Below, piece after piece: positions 1-6,066 of a DNA stretch of 7,156 bases (within the stretch, counting starts at the first letter, position 1; each line of letters begins with the position of its first letter). The notes beneath the pieces were generated by a model. It was given only the letters and a program-made list of their open reading frames with translations. It searched no databases and was not told the DNA's origin. This DNA is from Armatimonadota bacterium (GTDB lineage: Bacteria; Armatimonadota; Zipacnadia; Zipacnadales; FEN-943), in the NCBI GenBank assembly GCA_026419655.1, contig JANZZA010000063.1, forward strand, positions 1 through 7,156, in the 5' to 3' direction. Both the position numbers and the translations under genes were made by a program.

Positions 1-1230
1 GCCCTCCGGCAGCTCATCACAGTAGCGCTGCACCCACGTCTTGCCGCCATCGAGGGTGACATAGACGTGGCCGCTGGTGCCGAAGTACACGCGGTCAGGC
101 TCAGCAGGAGAGATAGCCATGCACTCGACCGACGGGCCCCAGAAGTTTATCCAGCCCTGGTCCATGTTCTTGTTCTCGCCCCAGTGATAGCTCACCCGCT
201 CCCAGCGACGGCCGCCATCGGTCGTTTTGAAGACGCCCGCCGCAACCCAAGATCTCTCCCCCACATAGGCCACGTTAGCATCCCGCGGGTCTACCACAAT
301 CTGGAAAACACTGGCCGTCATGTATGGCGATTCATCGGCCCGGCCCAGATTGGTCGGCAGACCGTCCGCGCGACGTTGCCACGTCCGGCCAGCGTCGTCG
401 CTGCGGTATACTCCGCCGTTGTATTCTTCGCCGGCGCGGGCCGTGGTACGCACCGTAAGATAGACGACGTTCGGCGCGGAGGGTGCAAAGGCCAGCTCCT
501 GCGCCCAAAGATTCGCCAGGCCCTCATTCGACGGCCGCCAGGACTGCCCGCCATCGTCGCTGCGGAAAACTCCCCTGCTGGTGGCAGCGAGGACGACCCG
601 GCCGTCGTCGGGTTTAACCTGCACGCAACTGACGATGGCGTCTGGCGGAAAAGCCCCTCGGTCGCAGTCAACCCAGGTCTCGCCGGCGTCCTCGCTGCGG
701 TACATCAGTGGCGGCGTGCTGGGCTTGTCCCACCGCGGCCTGCCAATACCGGCATAGGCTACACGGGGATTCGTCGGGTCGAAGCACAACGTACCAATAG
801 GCGCCGAGAAGCTGTAGCGCTGGACTCCAGGAAAGCCGGCACGTATCCAGCGCCATGAGCGGCCCTGGTCGGTGGAGCGAAAAATGCCGCCCTCGGTGCC
901 CAGAAGAATAAGCTGGCTGTCAGCCGGGCAGACTGCAATGGCCTCAACGAAGGGGTTCCGCAGGCCGGCGTTGCGTATCTCGTAGTGCAATCCCCCGTCT
1001 GCCGAGAAGTAAAAACCACCCACGTCGCAGCCGACGTAGAGCACATTGGGGTCTTTGGGGTCGCAGGCAATGGCCTCAATCCACCCCCCACCGCCCGGCC
1101 CGACGTTGCGCCAGGTCACCGCCCCGCCTACTGGGGCCTCGCTCGCGACGGGCGGCCCGGCGACCACCATCCTCGCCCCTGCAAGGAACGCTGCACACAA
1201 GCCAAGGGCTAAGCACGCAACTGCACGCAT
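1..1230 (-). CDS. Secreted Asp-box (BNR/sialidase-type) beta-propeller protein, C-terminus cut by window edge
   Basis: I read 410 codons without a stop on the minus strand; the frame runs off the left edge. The start is the ATG at 1230-1228, preceded by GGAGGGGAG with a 6-base gap. The N-terminus (MRAVACLALGLCAAFLAG) looks like a signal peptide, so export is likely. Asp-box repeats S/T-x-D-x-G-x-[ST]-W recur: a degenerate SADGG near residue 76, then STDQGRSW 119-126, SEDAGETW 179-186, SDDGGQSW 224-231, SDDAGRTW 277-284, TTDGGRRW 336-343 and TLDGGKTW 392-399. Between them are blade strands of the type D-P-x-[DN]-P-x-V-x-Y-x-G. The opening, VTWRNVGPGGGGWIEAIACD, resembles GH74 xyloglucanases and VPS10/Ycf48-like propellers. 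Family knowledge: Asp-boxes stabilise the propeller and are not catalytic, so an enzymatic role is unproven. It is transcribed divergently from the GH172 gene, which fits carbohydrate binding or degradation. The propeller fold is nearly certain; the function is not. Confidence 0.88.
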   Translation of the reverse strand, partial: MRAVACLALGLCAAFLAGARMVVAGPPVASEAPVGGAVTWRNVGPGGGGWIEAIACDPKDPNVLYVGCDVGGFYFSADGGLHYEIRNAGLRNPFVEAIAVCPADSQLILLGTEGGIFRSTDQGRSWRWIRAGFPGVQRYSFSAPIGTLCFDPTNPRVAYAGIGRPRWDKPSTPPLMYRSEDAGETWVDCDRGAFPPDAIVSCVQVKPDDGRVVLAATSRGVFRSDDGGQSWRPSNEGLANLWAQELAFAPSAPNVVYLTVRTTARAGEEYNGGVYRSDDAGRTWQRRADGLPTNLGRADESPYMTASVFQIVVDPRDANVAYVGERSWVAAGVFKTTDGGRRWERVSYHWGENKNMDQGWINFWGPSVECMAISPAEPDRVYFGTSGHVYVTLDGGKTWVQRYCDELPEG

Positions 1231-1239
1231 CAATTACTC

Positions 1240-1246
1240 CCCTCCA
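1240..1246 (-). promoter_or_regulatory. Ribosome binding site of the beta-propeller gene
   Basis: The minus strand reads GGAGGGGAG just before TAATTG-ATG, giving a good Shine-Dalgarno match that fixes the start at 1230. I found no convincing -35/-10 pair further upstream of this gene. Confidence 0.6.
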
Positions 1247-1386
1247 TACGCCTACCTACACCACAACTGCAACTTCCGGCATATTCGCCCCCTGCACTGC
1301 TGAGGCCTGCAGGCGTGCGCGAGACTATGCGTATGTCCGAGGCCTCATCCTACGAAAGACAAAACCACAAAAAGCATCGCAAAGAC

Positions 1387-1445
1387 TTTTCTGGGGGCAA
1401 CCTTTTGAAAAGGGTTATCCCCCAGACCCCCTTCCCAAACTTTTT
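1387..1445 (+). repeat. Dispersed 59-base hairpin repeat, copy A
   Basis: The element runs from TTTTCTGGGGG to CCCAAACTTTTT. The outer arms CTGGGGG (1391-1397) and CCCCCAG (1419-1425) pair perfectly. The inner arms AACCTTT and AAAGGGTT pair around a small loop, giving a near-continuous hairpin of about 15 pairs. An unpaired tail, ACCCCCTTCCCAAAC plus five T, follows. It aligns without gaps to copy C (51 of 59 identical) and to copy B (about 40 of 53). It sits between two divergent genes, so it is not an obvious terminator for either. Its translation (FSGGNLLKRVIPQTPFPNF) appears in spurious frames, a pattern I recall from junk ORFs of unrelated bacteria but have not verified. Confidence 0.85.
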
Positions 1446-1516
1446 CGTGCTGTTTCCATCATGCTGGCCAGCGATCAGAGGCATGAGCAATGACGGCGCG
1501 AAGGACCCTTGTTGGT

Positions 1517-1624
1517 TTGCAAGAACGACCACAAGAGACCGGACTGGAAAAGGCTTGCAAGAGCGTCCAACTGCACCGGCAGGCCGGCTGGCCTTGTGCT
1601 GCAAGCAAAAAGTCGCTTGCAAGA
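1517..1624. promoter_or_regulatory. Cluster of three TTGCAAGA sites upstream of GH172 (possible operators)
   Basis: TTGCAAGA occurs at 1517-1524, 1555-1562 and 1617-1624, within 140 bases of the GH172 start. The second and third lie in the perfect palindrome CTTGCAAG; the first has one mismatch (TTTGCAAG). The third also forms the right arm of an inverted repeat, TGCAAGC (1600-1606) and GCTTGCA (1615-1621), with an 8-base spacer. Repeated palindromic octamers in front of a carbohydrate-enzyme gene are what a transcription factor's operators look like. The factor is unknown and no -35/-10 pair was convincing. Confidence 0.4.
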
Positions 1625-1642
1625 CTCATGTGATTCCTAAGC

Positions 1643-1648
1643 AGGAGG
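1643..1648 (+). promoter_or_regulatory. Ribosome binding site of the GH172 gene
   Basis: AGGAGG stands 7 bases before the ATG at 1656. This supports the longer N-terminus over the internal ATG at codon 6. Confidence 0.75.
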
Positions 1649-1655
1649 ATGTGAG

Positions 1656-2747
1656 ATGACCGGCTTGAGTATGCTGGGCGGTGACCTCGGCGGCCTGCCG
1701 CGACTGTCCAGGGCCGTCACGCGCTCCATAAGCGCCGAGAATCCCACCGGCGAAAAAGGCAAGGGCGGCATGGCCACCGAAGGGACAGGCGCCAGTTGTG
1801 CCCGCGACCTGGGCCAGGGCTGGAAGGTCTCCCCCAGCGTCATCATCCGCGCCGGAGAAACCTTCACGCTCGCAGACATCCACGGTCCCGGCACCATCCA
1901 GCACATCTGGATTACCGGCGACCTGGCCCGCCGCGGCCCCCTGGCGCGCTTTTATATCCTGCGCATCTACTGGGACGACCAGGAAGCACCCTCAGTAGAG
2001 TGCCCATCGGCGGACTTTTTTGTGTGCGGTTGGGGCGAATATGCTCAGATCAATTCCCTGCCCGTGGCCGTTAACCCCAACAAGGGTTTCAATAGCTTCT
2101 GGCCCATGCCCTTCCGAAAACGCTGCCTTATGACCCTCGAAAATCGTCACCACGAAGACATTGTCTGCTACTACCAGATTACCTACGCCCTCGGGGACGT
2201 GCCGGACGATGCTGCTTATTTCCACGCCCAGTTTCGTCGCACAAATCCTCTGCCGTATAAGCAGCCTTACACCATCGTGGACGGCATACGGGGGCAGGGA
2301 CACTACGTCGGCACAGCGATGGCCTGGGGCGTCAACAACAATGGCTGGTGGGGCGAGGGAGAAATCAAATTCTACATTGACGGCGACACGGATTTTCCAA
2401 CCATCTGCGGAACCGGCACGGAAGACTACTTCGGAGGCGCCTACAACTGGGATGTGGGCGGCCAGTACGTGACTTATTCCGCGCCCTTCATGGGCATGCA
2501 CCAGGTCATCCGGCCCGACGGCGCCTATCGCTCCCAGCAGCGCTTTGCCATGTACCGCTGGCATATACTGGACCCGATACGATTCGAAAAGGACCTTCGC
2601 GTCACAATCCAGGCCCTGGGCTGGCGGGACGGCGGCCGGTACTTACCGCTTCAAGACGACATCGCTTCCGTGGCCTACTGGTACCAGACTCTGCCGACAG
2701 CATCCTTCCCTCCTCTTCCTGACAAAGACTACCTTGAAATCATCTGA
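1656..2747 (+). CDS. GH172 (DUF2961) family glycoside hydrolase
   Basis: This is a complete 363-residue protein with no signal peptide, so probably cytoplasmic. The start ATG at 1656 follows AGGAGG (1643-1648) with a 7-base gap. DUF2961/GH172 hallmarks appear in order: RSISAENPTGEKGKGG (23-38), ADIHGPGTIQHIWIT (73-87), SLPVAVNPNKGFNSFWPMPF (134-153), VPDDAAYFHAQFRRTNPLPY (182-201), GHYVGTAMAWGVNNNGWWGE (215-234), CGTGTEDYFGG (251-261), and near the end QALGWRDGGRYLPLQDDIAS (319-338). Characterised GH172 members act on alpha-fructofuranosyl or alpha-D-arabinofuranosyl linkages using two glutamates. I expect these within W231-E236 and at E256, by motif position only. Length and motifs are intact, so an active enzyme is likely, but its substrate cannot be told. 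It is divergent from the propeller gene and flanked by repeat copies A and B. Assignment to the family is very secure. Confidence 0.96.
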   Translation: MTGLSMLGGDLGGLPRLSRAVTRSISAENPTGEKGKGGMATEGTGASCARDLGQGWKVSPSVIIRAGETFTLADIHGPGTIQHIWITGDLARRGPLARFYILRIYWDDQEAPSVECPSADFFVCGWGEYAQINSLPVAVNPNKGFNSFWPMPFRKRCLMTLENRHHEDIVCYYQITYALGDVPDDAAYFHAQFRRTNPLPYKQPYTIVDGIRGQGHYVGTAMAWGVNNNGWWGEGEIKFYIDGDTDFPTICGTGTEDYFGGAYNWDVGGQYVTYSAPFMGMHQVIRPDGAYRSQQRFAMYRWHILDPIRFEKDLRVTIQALGWRDGGRYLPLQDDIASVAYWYQTLPTASFPPLPDKDYLEII

Positions 2748-3243
2748 CCCCTTGCCGCTGGCGTAGTGGAAGCAGGACCAGGGAGTTTGGGAGGGGCGCC
2801 GTGGGGACGGCTTTCTTGAGAAGGTTGCCCCCAGAATAACCTCTCCCCTGGCGCCGCCCAATAATGAGACGTACTGAGCCCGTGGCATCTTGACGAGGAA
2901 GGTAAAGCCGTAGCCGCCAGCAGGGGCGGCCAGGCGCCGCACCATAGCTCGCGAGGCCTGGGCGGGCCCCGCTCGCGCCGCGCTGGTTGTCCCCATAGCA
3001 ACGTCCGCGCTCCTCAAGCCACAGACCTGCAAAAGCAAGAGGCTCACGCCCTCCGTCGGCTACGCACGAGCGGAACAGCGGCGGGTCTATCACGTCGAGC
3101 ACCACCACATAGCGTCTGGTCACAACCCGACAGCCGTCATGCTCCCAGGCCAACCGCACACCTCTCGACGGCAGAGGGGCCGCGAAGGTCGCTAGCGTGA
3201 CCAGGTTACAGCAGGCTAGTCCTGCGACTCTCAGCAGCAGCGT
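2740..3243 (-). pseudogene. Probable decayed gene for a secreted protein, start codon ACG, 3' end running into repeat copy B
   Basis: One minus-strand frame is open from 3243 to 2740. A strong GGAGG (3256-3252) is followed, after 8 bases, by ACG rather than ATG, then CTG-CTG-CTG-AGA. The product starts TLLLRVAGLACCNLVTLATF, which looks like a signal peptide. It continues into a plausible folded segment: WEHDGCRVVTRRYVVVLDVI at about residues 33-52, then GLWLEERGRCYGDNQ. From 2836 downward the frame simply translates repeat copy B and ends over the GH172 stop, so the native C-terminus seems lost. Third positions are GC-rich, like neighbouring genes. I do not recognise the family. Alternatives are a gene truly initiated at ACG, a downstream GTG start, or a chance open frame. 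An ATG-to-ACG change in front of a good ribosome site, plus loss of the 3' part, is my preferred inference. Confidence 0.42.
2784..2836 (-). repeat. Dispersed hairpin repeat, copy B (most diverged)
   Basis: Read on the minus strand it begins TTCTGGGGGCAACCTT, identical to copy A over its first 16 bases, and ends CCCCTCCCAAACT. Over 53 ungapped positions about 40 match copy A. The central hairpin persists with changes: GGGG at 2803-2806 can pair with CCCC at 2828-2831, and CTTT with GAAG inside. It begins 36 bases after the GH172 stop, in inverted orientation to copy A. It may serve as a transcription end for GH172 or for the decayed minus-strand gene, though neither strand has a T-run after the stem. 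Confidence 0.75.
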
Positions 3244-3492
3244 ACTTACGTCCTCCGTTGGGGACGATTTGACTGGCCTTGATTTGAGCGCGGCCTAAAC
3301 CCTTGGGGGACTCGCGCAACAGTTGGTTCCCACCCACAATCTCGCGACGCCGAGGGCCGAAACTATCCCTGTCTAGAACACCGGGGGCCGGCTCTTCCGC
3401 GCCGGCCCCGGCTCCCCCTCCCCACAGCACCTTCGCTGGTCTCAAACCCAGGCGTCTGCTTTTTGCCCGCCCGGTTCAACCATGGGCGAGGG
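3244..3492. other. Non-coding gap between decayed gene and prepilin gene
   Basis: I see no gene here. Short frames on both strands lack a ribosome site or any recognisable motif. It contains the ribosome site of the decayed gene (3252-3256) and the strong hairpin at 3384-3409. Confidence 0.5.
3384..3409 (-). terminator. GC-rich hairpin 84 bases downstream of prepilin gene 1
   Basis: GGGGCCGGC (3384-3392) and GCCGGCCCC (3401-3409) pair perfectly over 9 bases around an 8-base loop. It lies past the stop of the last prepilin gene in the minus-strand series, where a transcript end is expected. No T-tract follows on either strand, so it is not a canonical intrinsic terminator. It could instead be an mRNA 3' stabiliser or a pause site. 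Confidence 0.4.
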
Positions 3493-4173
3493 CTACCACC
3501 CAGGCGGATAGACCTCAACGTTCTGCCAGGGCAGATAGTTGTTCATCGTGGCCTGGTCGGGCGCCCAGAACTTCTCGCTGCGCATCCACTTGACGTGGCC
3601 GTCGAAGAAAGCCACGTTGACACCGCCGTTGTGCGGTTCAATGAAGTCGGTCCCGCACCCTCCACCGGGTCGGCGCCATGGCCGCGAACAGCCCCACGCC
3701 GAGTCGGCTAGCAGGTACAGCTCTGCGGGCTTCCTGATTTGAGCCAGCGCCTTGGACGCGCACCAGCATCCGATTCCTCGACAGTTCAGACCGTAGCTTG
3801 TCCCATAAGGACGTATCCTCGGGTCGTTTACCCACCAGCCACAGTTTGCCCCGTTATTCCATAGAGTGCTTGGACAGATGAAGATTTGCCAGTTTTTGAT
3901 GTAGGGCTGCCAGATGTGGTGGAACCACAGGGTGGTTCCCGGTTGGTTGCAACCAGCGCTCGCGGCCGCCCTCACAAAAGGACCGGTGAACCTCTCATCG
4001 TAGTCCTGGGCGTACATCATGAAGGCCAGGGCAGCCTGCTTGAGATTGCTCTGGCAGCTCGCCTGTCGCGCTTTCTCGCGAGCCCTGGCGAATACCGGGA
4101 ACAATATGGCCGCCAGGATCGCGATTATCGCGATCACGACGAGCAACTCAATCAACGTGAAACCTCGTCGCAT
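3493..4173 (-). CDS. Prepilin-type H-X9-DG protein 1 (type IV pilin-like/pseudopilin)
   Basis: The gene encodes 226 residues. The start is the ATG at 4173, with GGAGGA 7 bases upstream; an in-frame TTG at 4179 lies too close to that site. The N-terminus MRRG-FTLIELLVVIAIIAIL is a class III prepilin signal. Cleavage is expected after Gly4, giving an N-methylated Phe, with Glu5 of the mature chain (residue 9) present. The hydrophobic helix spans about residues 5-25. QDYDE at 56-60, a CPS motif at 100-102 and LLADSAW at 154-160 are typical of the DUF1559-like body. H181-N-G-G-V-N-V-A-F-F-D191-G192 is the H-X9-DG motif of prepilin-type processing-associated proteins. It has nine cysteines (40, 75, 100, 111, 131, 136, 138, 162, 173), many for such a size. 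It is last of three tandem paralogues and 251 bases from the next. The precise role, pilus subunit or secretion pseudopilin, is unknown. Confidence 0.93.
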   Translation of the reverse strand: MRRGFTLIELLVVIAIIAILAAILFPVFARAREKARQASCQSNLKQAALAFMMYAQDYDERFTGPFVRAAASAGCNQPGTTLWFHHIWQPYIKNWQIFICPSTLWNNGANCGWWVNDPRIRPYGTSYGLNCRGIGCWCASKALAQIRKPAELYLLADSAWGCSRPWRRPGGGCGTDFIEPHNGGVNVAFFDGHVKWMRSEKFWAPDQATMNNYLPWQNVEVYPPGW

Positions 4174-4267
4174 GCCCAACTCCTCCCTTTGGTGTGGTTG
4201 AATCCCACCGCAACAGCTCCACGCTGGCGGTCATGGCTTGCCAGACCCCTCTTCTCTTAGCAGCCAT
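4148..4267 (-). CDS. Possible upstream small ORF overlapping the start of prepilin gene 1
   Basis: A 39-residue frame starts MAAKRRGVWQAMTASVELLR. Its ATG (4267-4265) follows GGAGG-TG, a very short 2-base spacing. Its stop lies inside the prepilin coding region, out of frame. The leader of prepilin gene 2 has the same GGAGGTGATG arrangement at nearly the same distance. It could be a translated leader or mere remnant sequence; codon use gives no strong support. Confidence 0.15.
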   Translation of the reverse strand: MAAKRRGVWQAMTASVELLRWDSTTPKGGVGHATRFHVD

Positions 4268-4340
4268 CACCTCCGCTGCAGCATCCTAGCCCTTCAGCTC
4301 CGCAAGATAAACAGGGCTGACCCCACAGAAGACCGGTTCC

Positions 4341-4358
4341 CCACGAGATAGCTCGTGG
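4341..4358 (-). other. Perfect hairpin between prepilin genes 2 and 1
   Basis: CCACGAG and CTCGTGG form a 7-base-pair stem with the 4-base loop ATAG on the plus strand. It lies 66 bases past the stop of prepilin gene 2 in the 251-base gap, which also holds the palindrome GCGGGCCCGC at 4387-4396. There is no T-run, so attenuation or RNA processing is as likely as termination. Confidence 0.35.
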
Positions 4359-4424
4359 CCTTGGGGTGGCGCCCAGAACAGAGCGCGCGGGCCCGCCCAG
4401 CGGCGAGCTGGCCTTGCCCTGCTG

Positions 4425-5135
4425 CTAGGGCGGCGTTGTGCAACACGGGCCCGGGCGGATGCTTCGCGTCCAGCCGGATGCCAGGGCGCCCGCGCTGAGG
4501 AACTTTACGTGGCCGTCAACGAAGGCGACGTTGGAGCCACCGTTGTGACGCGTGTTGTTTTCGATCTGGTTTTGCGGGTTGCAGCCGGCCGCACAGGCCG
4601 CCGGGTACGCGATTTTCTCCCACCGAGACGCTCCATCATCGCGGTGGGCCGAGTCGCATGCGAGAACCGTATGAGCTGGGTACTTGTAATTAGCCAGGGG
4701 ATAGCCGGGCTTCTCGTAGGGATCCGCATTGGTGCACTCCGCCCAACGGCCCATTCCATAGCTGAGCATGTCGTCGGTCCAATTGACGCCAGCGTTGTAC
4801 GGCGGAGCAGGCAGCGGCCAGCCACCAGAAGAGCGGGCACTGGGGCAGCGGAAAAGCTGGGCATTCTTGATGTAGGGTTGGACCACAGCGTACCAGCGCG
4901 TGGTAGTGGAATTGTTGGGCCGACCACACTCCCAGTACGGCGTGCAGGGGAACCGCTCGTCGTAGTCTTGCACGTACATCAGTACAGCCAGCGCGATCTG
5001 CTTGAGGTTGCTTTGGCAGCTCGCCTGTCGCGCCTTCTCGCGAGCCCTGGCGAACACAGGGAACAGAATAGCCGCCAGGATCGCGATGATCGCGATCACC
5101 ACCAACAGCTCGATGAGCGTGAACCCTCGTCTCAC
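4425..5135 (-). CDS. Prepilin-type H-X9-DG protein 2 (type IV pilin-like/pseudopilin)
   Basis: The gene encodes 236 residues. The start is GTG at 5135, with AGGAGG 8 bases upstream; an ATG between them is out of frame and only 1 base from that site. Residues 1-46 match proteins 1 and 3 exactly, including the class III prepilin peptidase site RRG-FTLIE and the inner-membrane helix. The body shares QDYDE (56-60), a QPYIKN segment (86-91), CPS (97-99), LACDSAH (158-164) and H197-X9-D207-G208 with paralogue 1, but is otherwise diverged. Ten cysteines are present (40, 64, 70, 97, 134, 160, 181, 185, and the pair 231-232), and the C-terminus CCTTPP is unusual. It lies in the middle of the tandem series, 166 bases after the stop of gene 3. 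I saw no separate promoter, so read-through from gene 3 is possible. Confidence 0.93.
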   Translation of the reverse strand: MRRGFTLIELLVVIAIIAILAAILFPVFARAREKARQASCQSNLKQIALAVLMYVQDYDERFPCTPYWECGRPNNSTTTRWYAVVQPYIKNAQLFRCPSARSSGGWPLPAPPYNAGVNWTDDMLSYGMGRWAECTNADPYEKPGYPLANYKYPAHTVLACDSAHRDDGASRWEKIAYPAACAAGCNPQNQIENNTRHNGGSNVAFVDGHVKFLSAGALASGWTRSIRPGPCCTTPP

Positions 5136-5174
5136 CGGTCATTCCTCCTCTTCCCACGTTTTTTTTGGCAGACT

Positions 5175-5225
5175 TCATACATTCCTGCTTGCCGGAAGTA
5201 GCAGGTACCCGGCCTTGGCGCACAT
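5175..5225 (-). promoter_or_regulatory. Leader of prepilin gene 2 with perfect anti-Shine-Dalgarno match and mini-ORF
   Basis: AAGGAGGTGAT (5234-5224) is complementary to the canonical 3' end of 16S rRNA over 11 bases, stronger than the gene's own ribosome site. An ATG inside it would give MCAKAGYLLLPASRNV and stop. A GTG two bases on opens a longer frame that overlaps the prepilin gene out of frame. CCTGCT and AGCAGG pair around a 10-base loop further down. This could be a translated leader or a ribosome standby site; it is unproven. Confidence 0.25.
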
Positions 5226-5293
5226 CACCTCCTTCTACGGTGATATCCTCGGCAGGCTCTCGTGCTTTCGTGGCGCTGCCGACTGCTCACTGC

Positions 5294-5310
5294 TTCCAGG
5301 ACTACTGGAA
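5294..5310 (-). other. Small stem-loop containing the stop codon of prepilin gene 3
   Basis: On the minus strand TTCCAG and CTGGAA pair over 6 bases with the TAG stop codon lying in the 5-base loop. No T-run follows, so this is probably not a full terminator. Confidence 0.25.
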
Positions 5311-6066
5311 AGGATTCATCTCGACGCCATAGCGGGCTAGCATGTCCCTGTCAGAGCGCCACTTGACGTGCCCGTCGGCGAAGGCATAGTTAGAGCCGCC
5401 ATTGTGGCGGCTGTAGTAGTCGGAAGTGGCCTGGCCTGTGCCGCCGTCAATGCCGTTGAGGTTACCGTCCCGCCAGCCTATCGTCGGCGAGTCGCAGCAT
5501 ACGTTGGCAAAAATGAAGGCGCCCGCGCCCCCGTACATGTGCATGGCGTCTCCAATCATGACGGTTGAAGCTGGCAGGCTGATGCGGCCGACGCCCAGCC
5601 CACGGGAGCCGACGAAATCACTCGAAAACAGCCGCTCATTGAAGGCGTAGCCAAGGGCGTGGGGGCCGGGAAAGGCATACGTTGGGCTGCCCCAGCCATA
5701 GCTTGACCACTGTCGCCCCCAGTCTGCCGGAACCGGATTGGGCCAGAAGTTACCCGACTGACAGTAGCAGCCCTTCACTGACGGACACTCGTACATCTGC
5801 GTGTTTTTCACGTAAGGGAAGATGGCTGCCGGCGGGGCTAAGGGCATCTGATTGGCATTGCCAAAGCGGTTCCACAGGGGCATTGTCTCGTCGTAGTCCT
5901 GCACGTACATCAACTCTCCGAGGGTAAGCTGCTTGAGGTTGCTCTGGCAGGAGGCCTGTCGCGCTTTCTCGCGAGCCCTGGCGAAAACCGGGAACAAGAT
6001 GGCCGCCAGGATCGCGATTATCGCGATGACCACCAGCAGCTCGATGAGGGTGAAGCCTCGGCGCAT
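5302..6066 (-). CDS. Prepilin-type H-X9-DG protein 3 (type IV pilin-like/pseudopilin)
   Basis: The gene encodes 254 residues from the ATG at 6066, which has GGAGG 8 bases upstream. A 24-codon in-frame extension reaching 6138 exists, but it lacks a ribosome site and would bury the prepilin leader. The N-terminal MRRG-FTLIELLVV signal and the first 46 residues equal those of proteins 1 and 2. The body has QDYDE (56-60), CPS (94-96), MIGDAMH (170-176) and H221-X9-D231-G232. Only six cysteines are present (40, 94, 100, 102, and the pair 190-191), fewer than in its paralogues. It is first in transcription order and carries the only recognisable promoter, suggesting that all three may be expressed from it. 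Such proteins are processed by a PilD-type peptidase at the inner membrane; no peptidase gene lies in this window. Confidence 0.94.
   Translation of the reverse strand: MRRGFTLIELLVVIAIIAILAAILFPVFARAREKARQASCQSNLKQLTLGELMYVQDYDETMPLWNRFGNANQMPLAPPAAIFPYVKNTQMYECPSVKGCYCQSGNFWPNPVPADWGRQWSSYGWGSPTYAFPGPHALGYAFNERLFSSDFVGSRGLGVGRISLPASTVMIGDAMHMYGGAGAFIFANVCCDSPTIGWRDGNLNGIDGGTGQATSDYYSRHNGGSNYAFADGHVKWRSDRDMLARYGVEMNPFQ

Noticed and set aside
67..858. Long plus-strand open frame of 263 codons
   Set aside because: It lies antisense to the Asp-box gene, whose repeats are unmistakable on the minus strand. It has no recognisable domain and arises from the GC-rich codon pattern.
1315..1659. Plus-strand frame of 114 codons before GH172
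   Set aside because: Its only recurrent segment is the translation of repeat copy A, it has no good ribosome site, and the rest covers the operator-like region.
4174..4179. TTG start two codons upstream for prepilin gene 1
   Set aside because: It is only 1 base from the ribosome site, whereas the ATG at 4173 has a 7-base spacing.
4509..5201. Plus-strand 230-codon frame
   Set aside because: It is antisense to prepilin gene 2 with no ribosome site or motif.
5136..5301. c-di-GMP riboswitch in the prepilin leaders
   Set aside because: Suggested by the pilin context, but I could not find the conserved GEMM core in any of the three leaders.
4063..5985. Repeated head sequence as a CRISPR array or transposon
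   Set aside because: The repeats are nearly a kilobase apart, in frame and coding for the prepilin leader, so gene duplication explains them.
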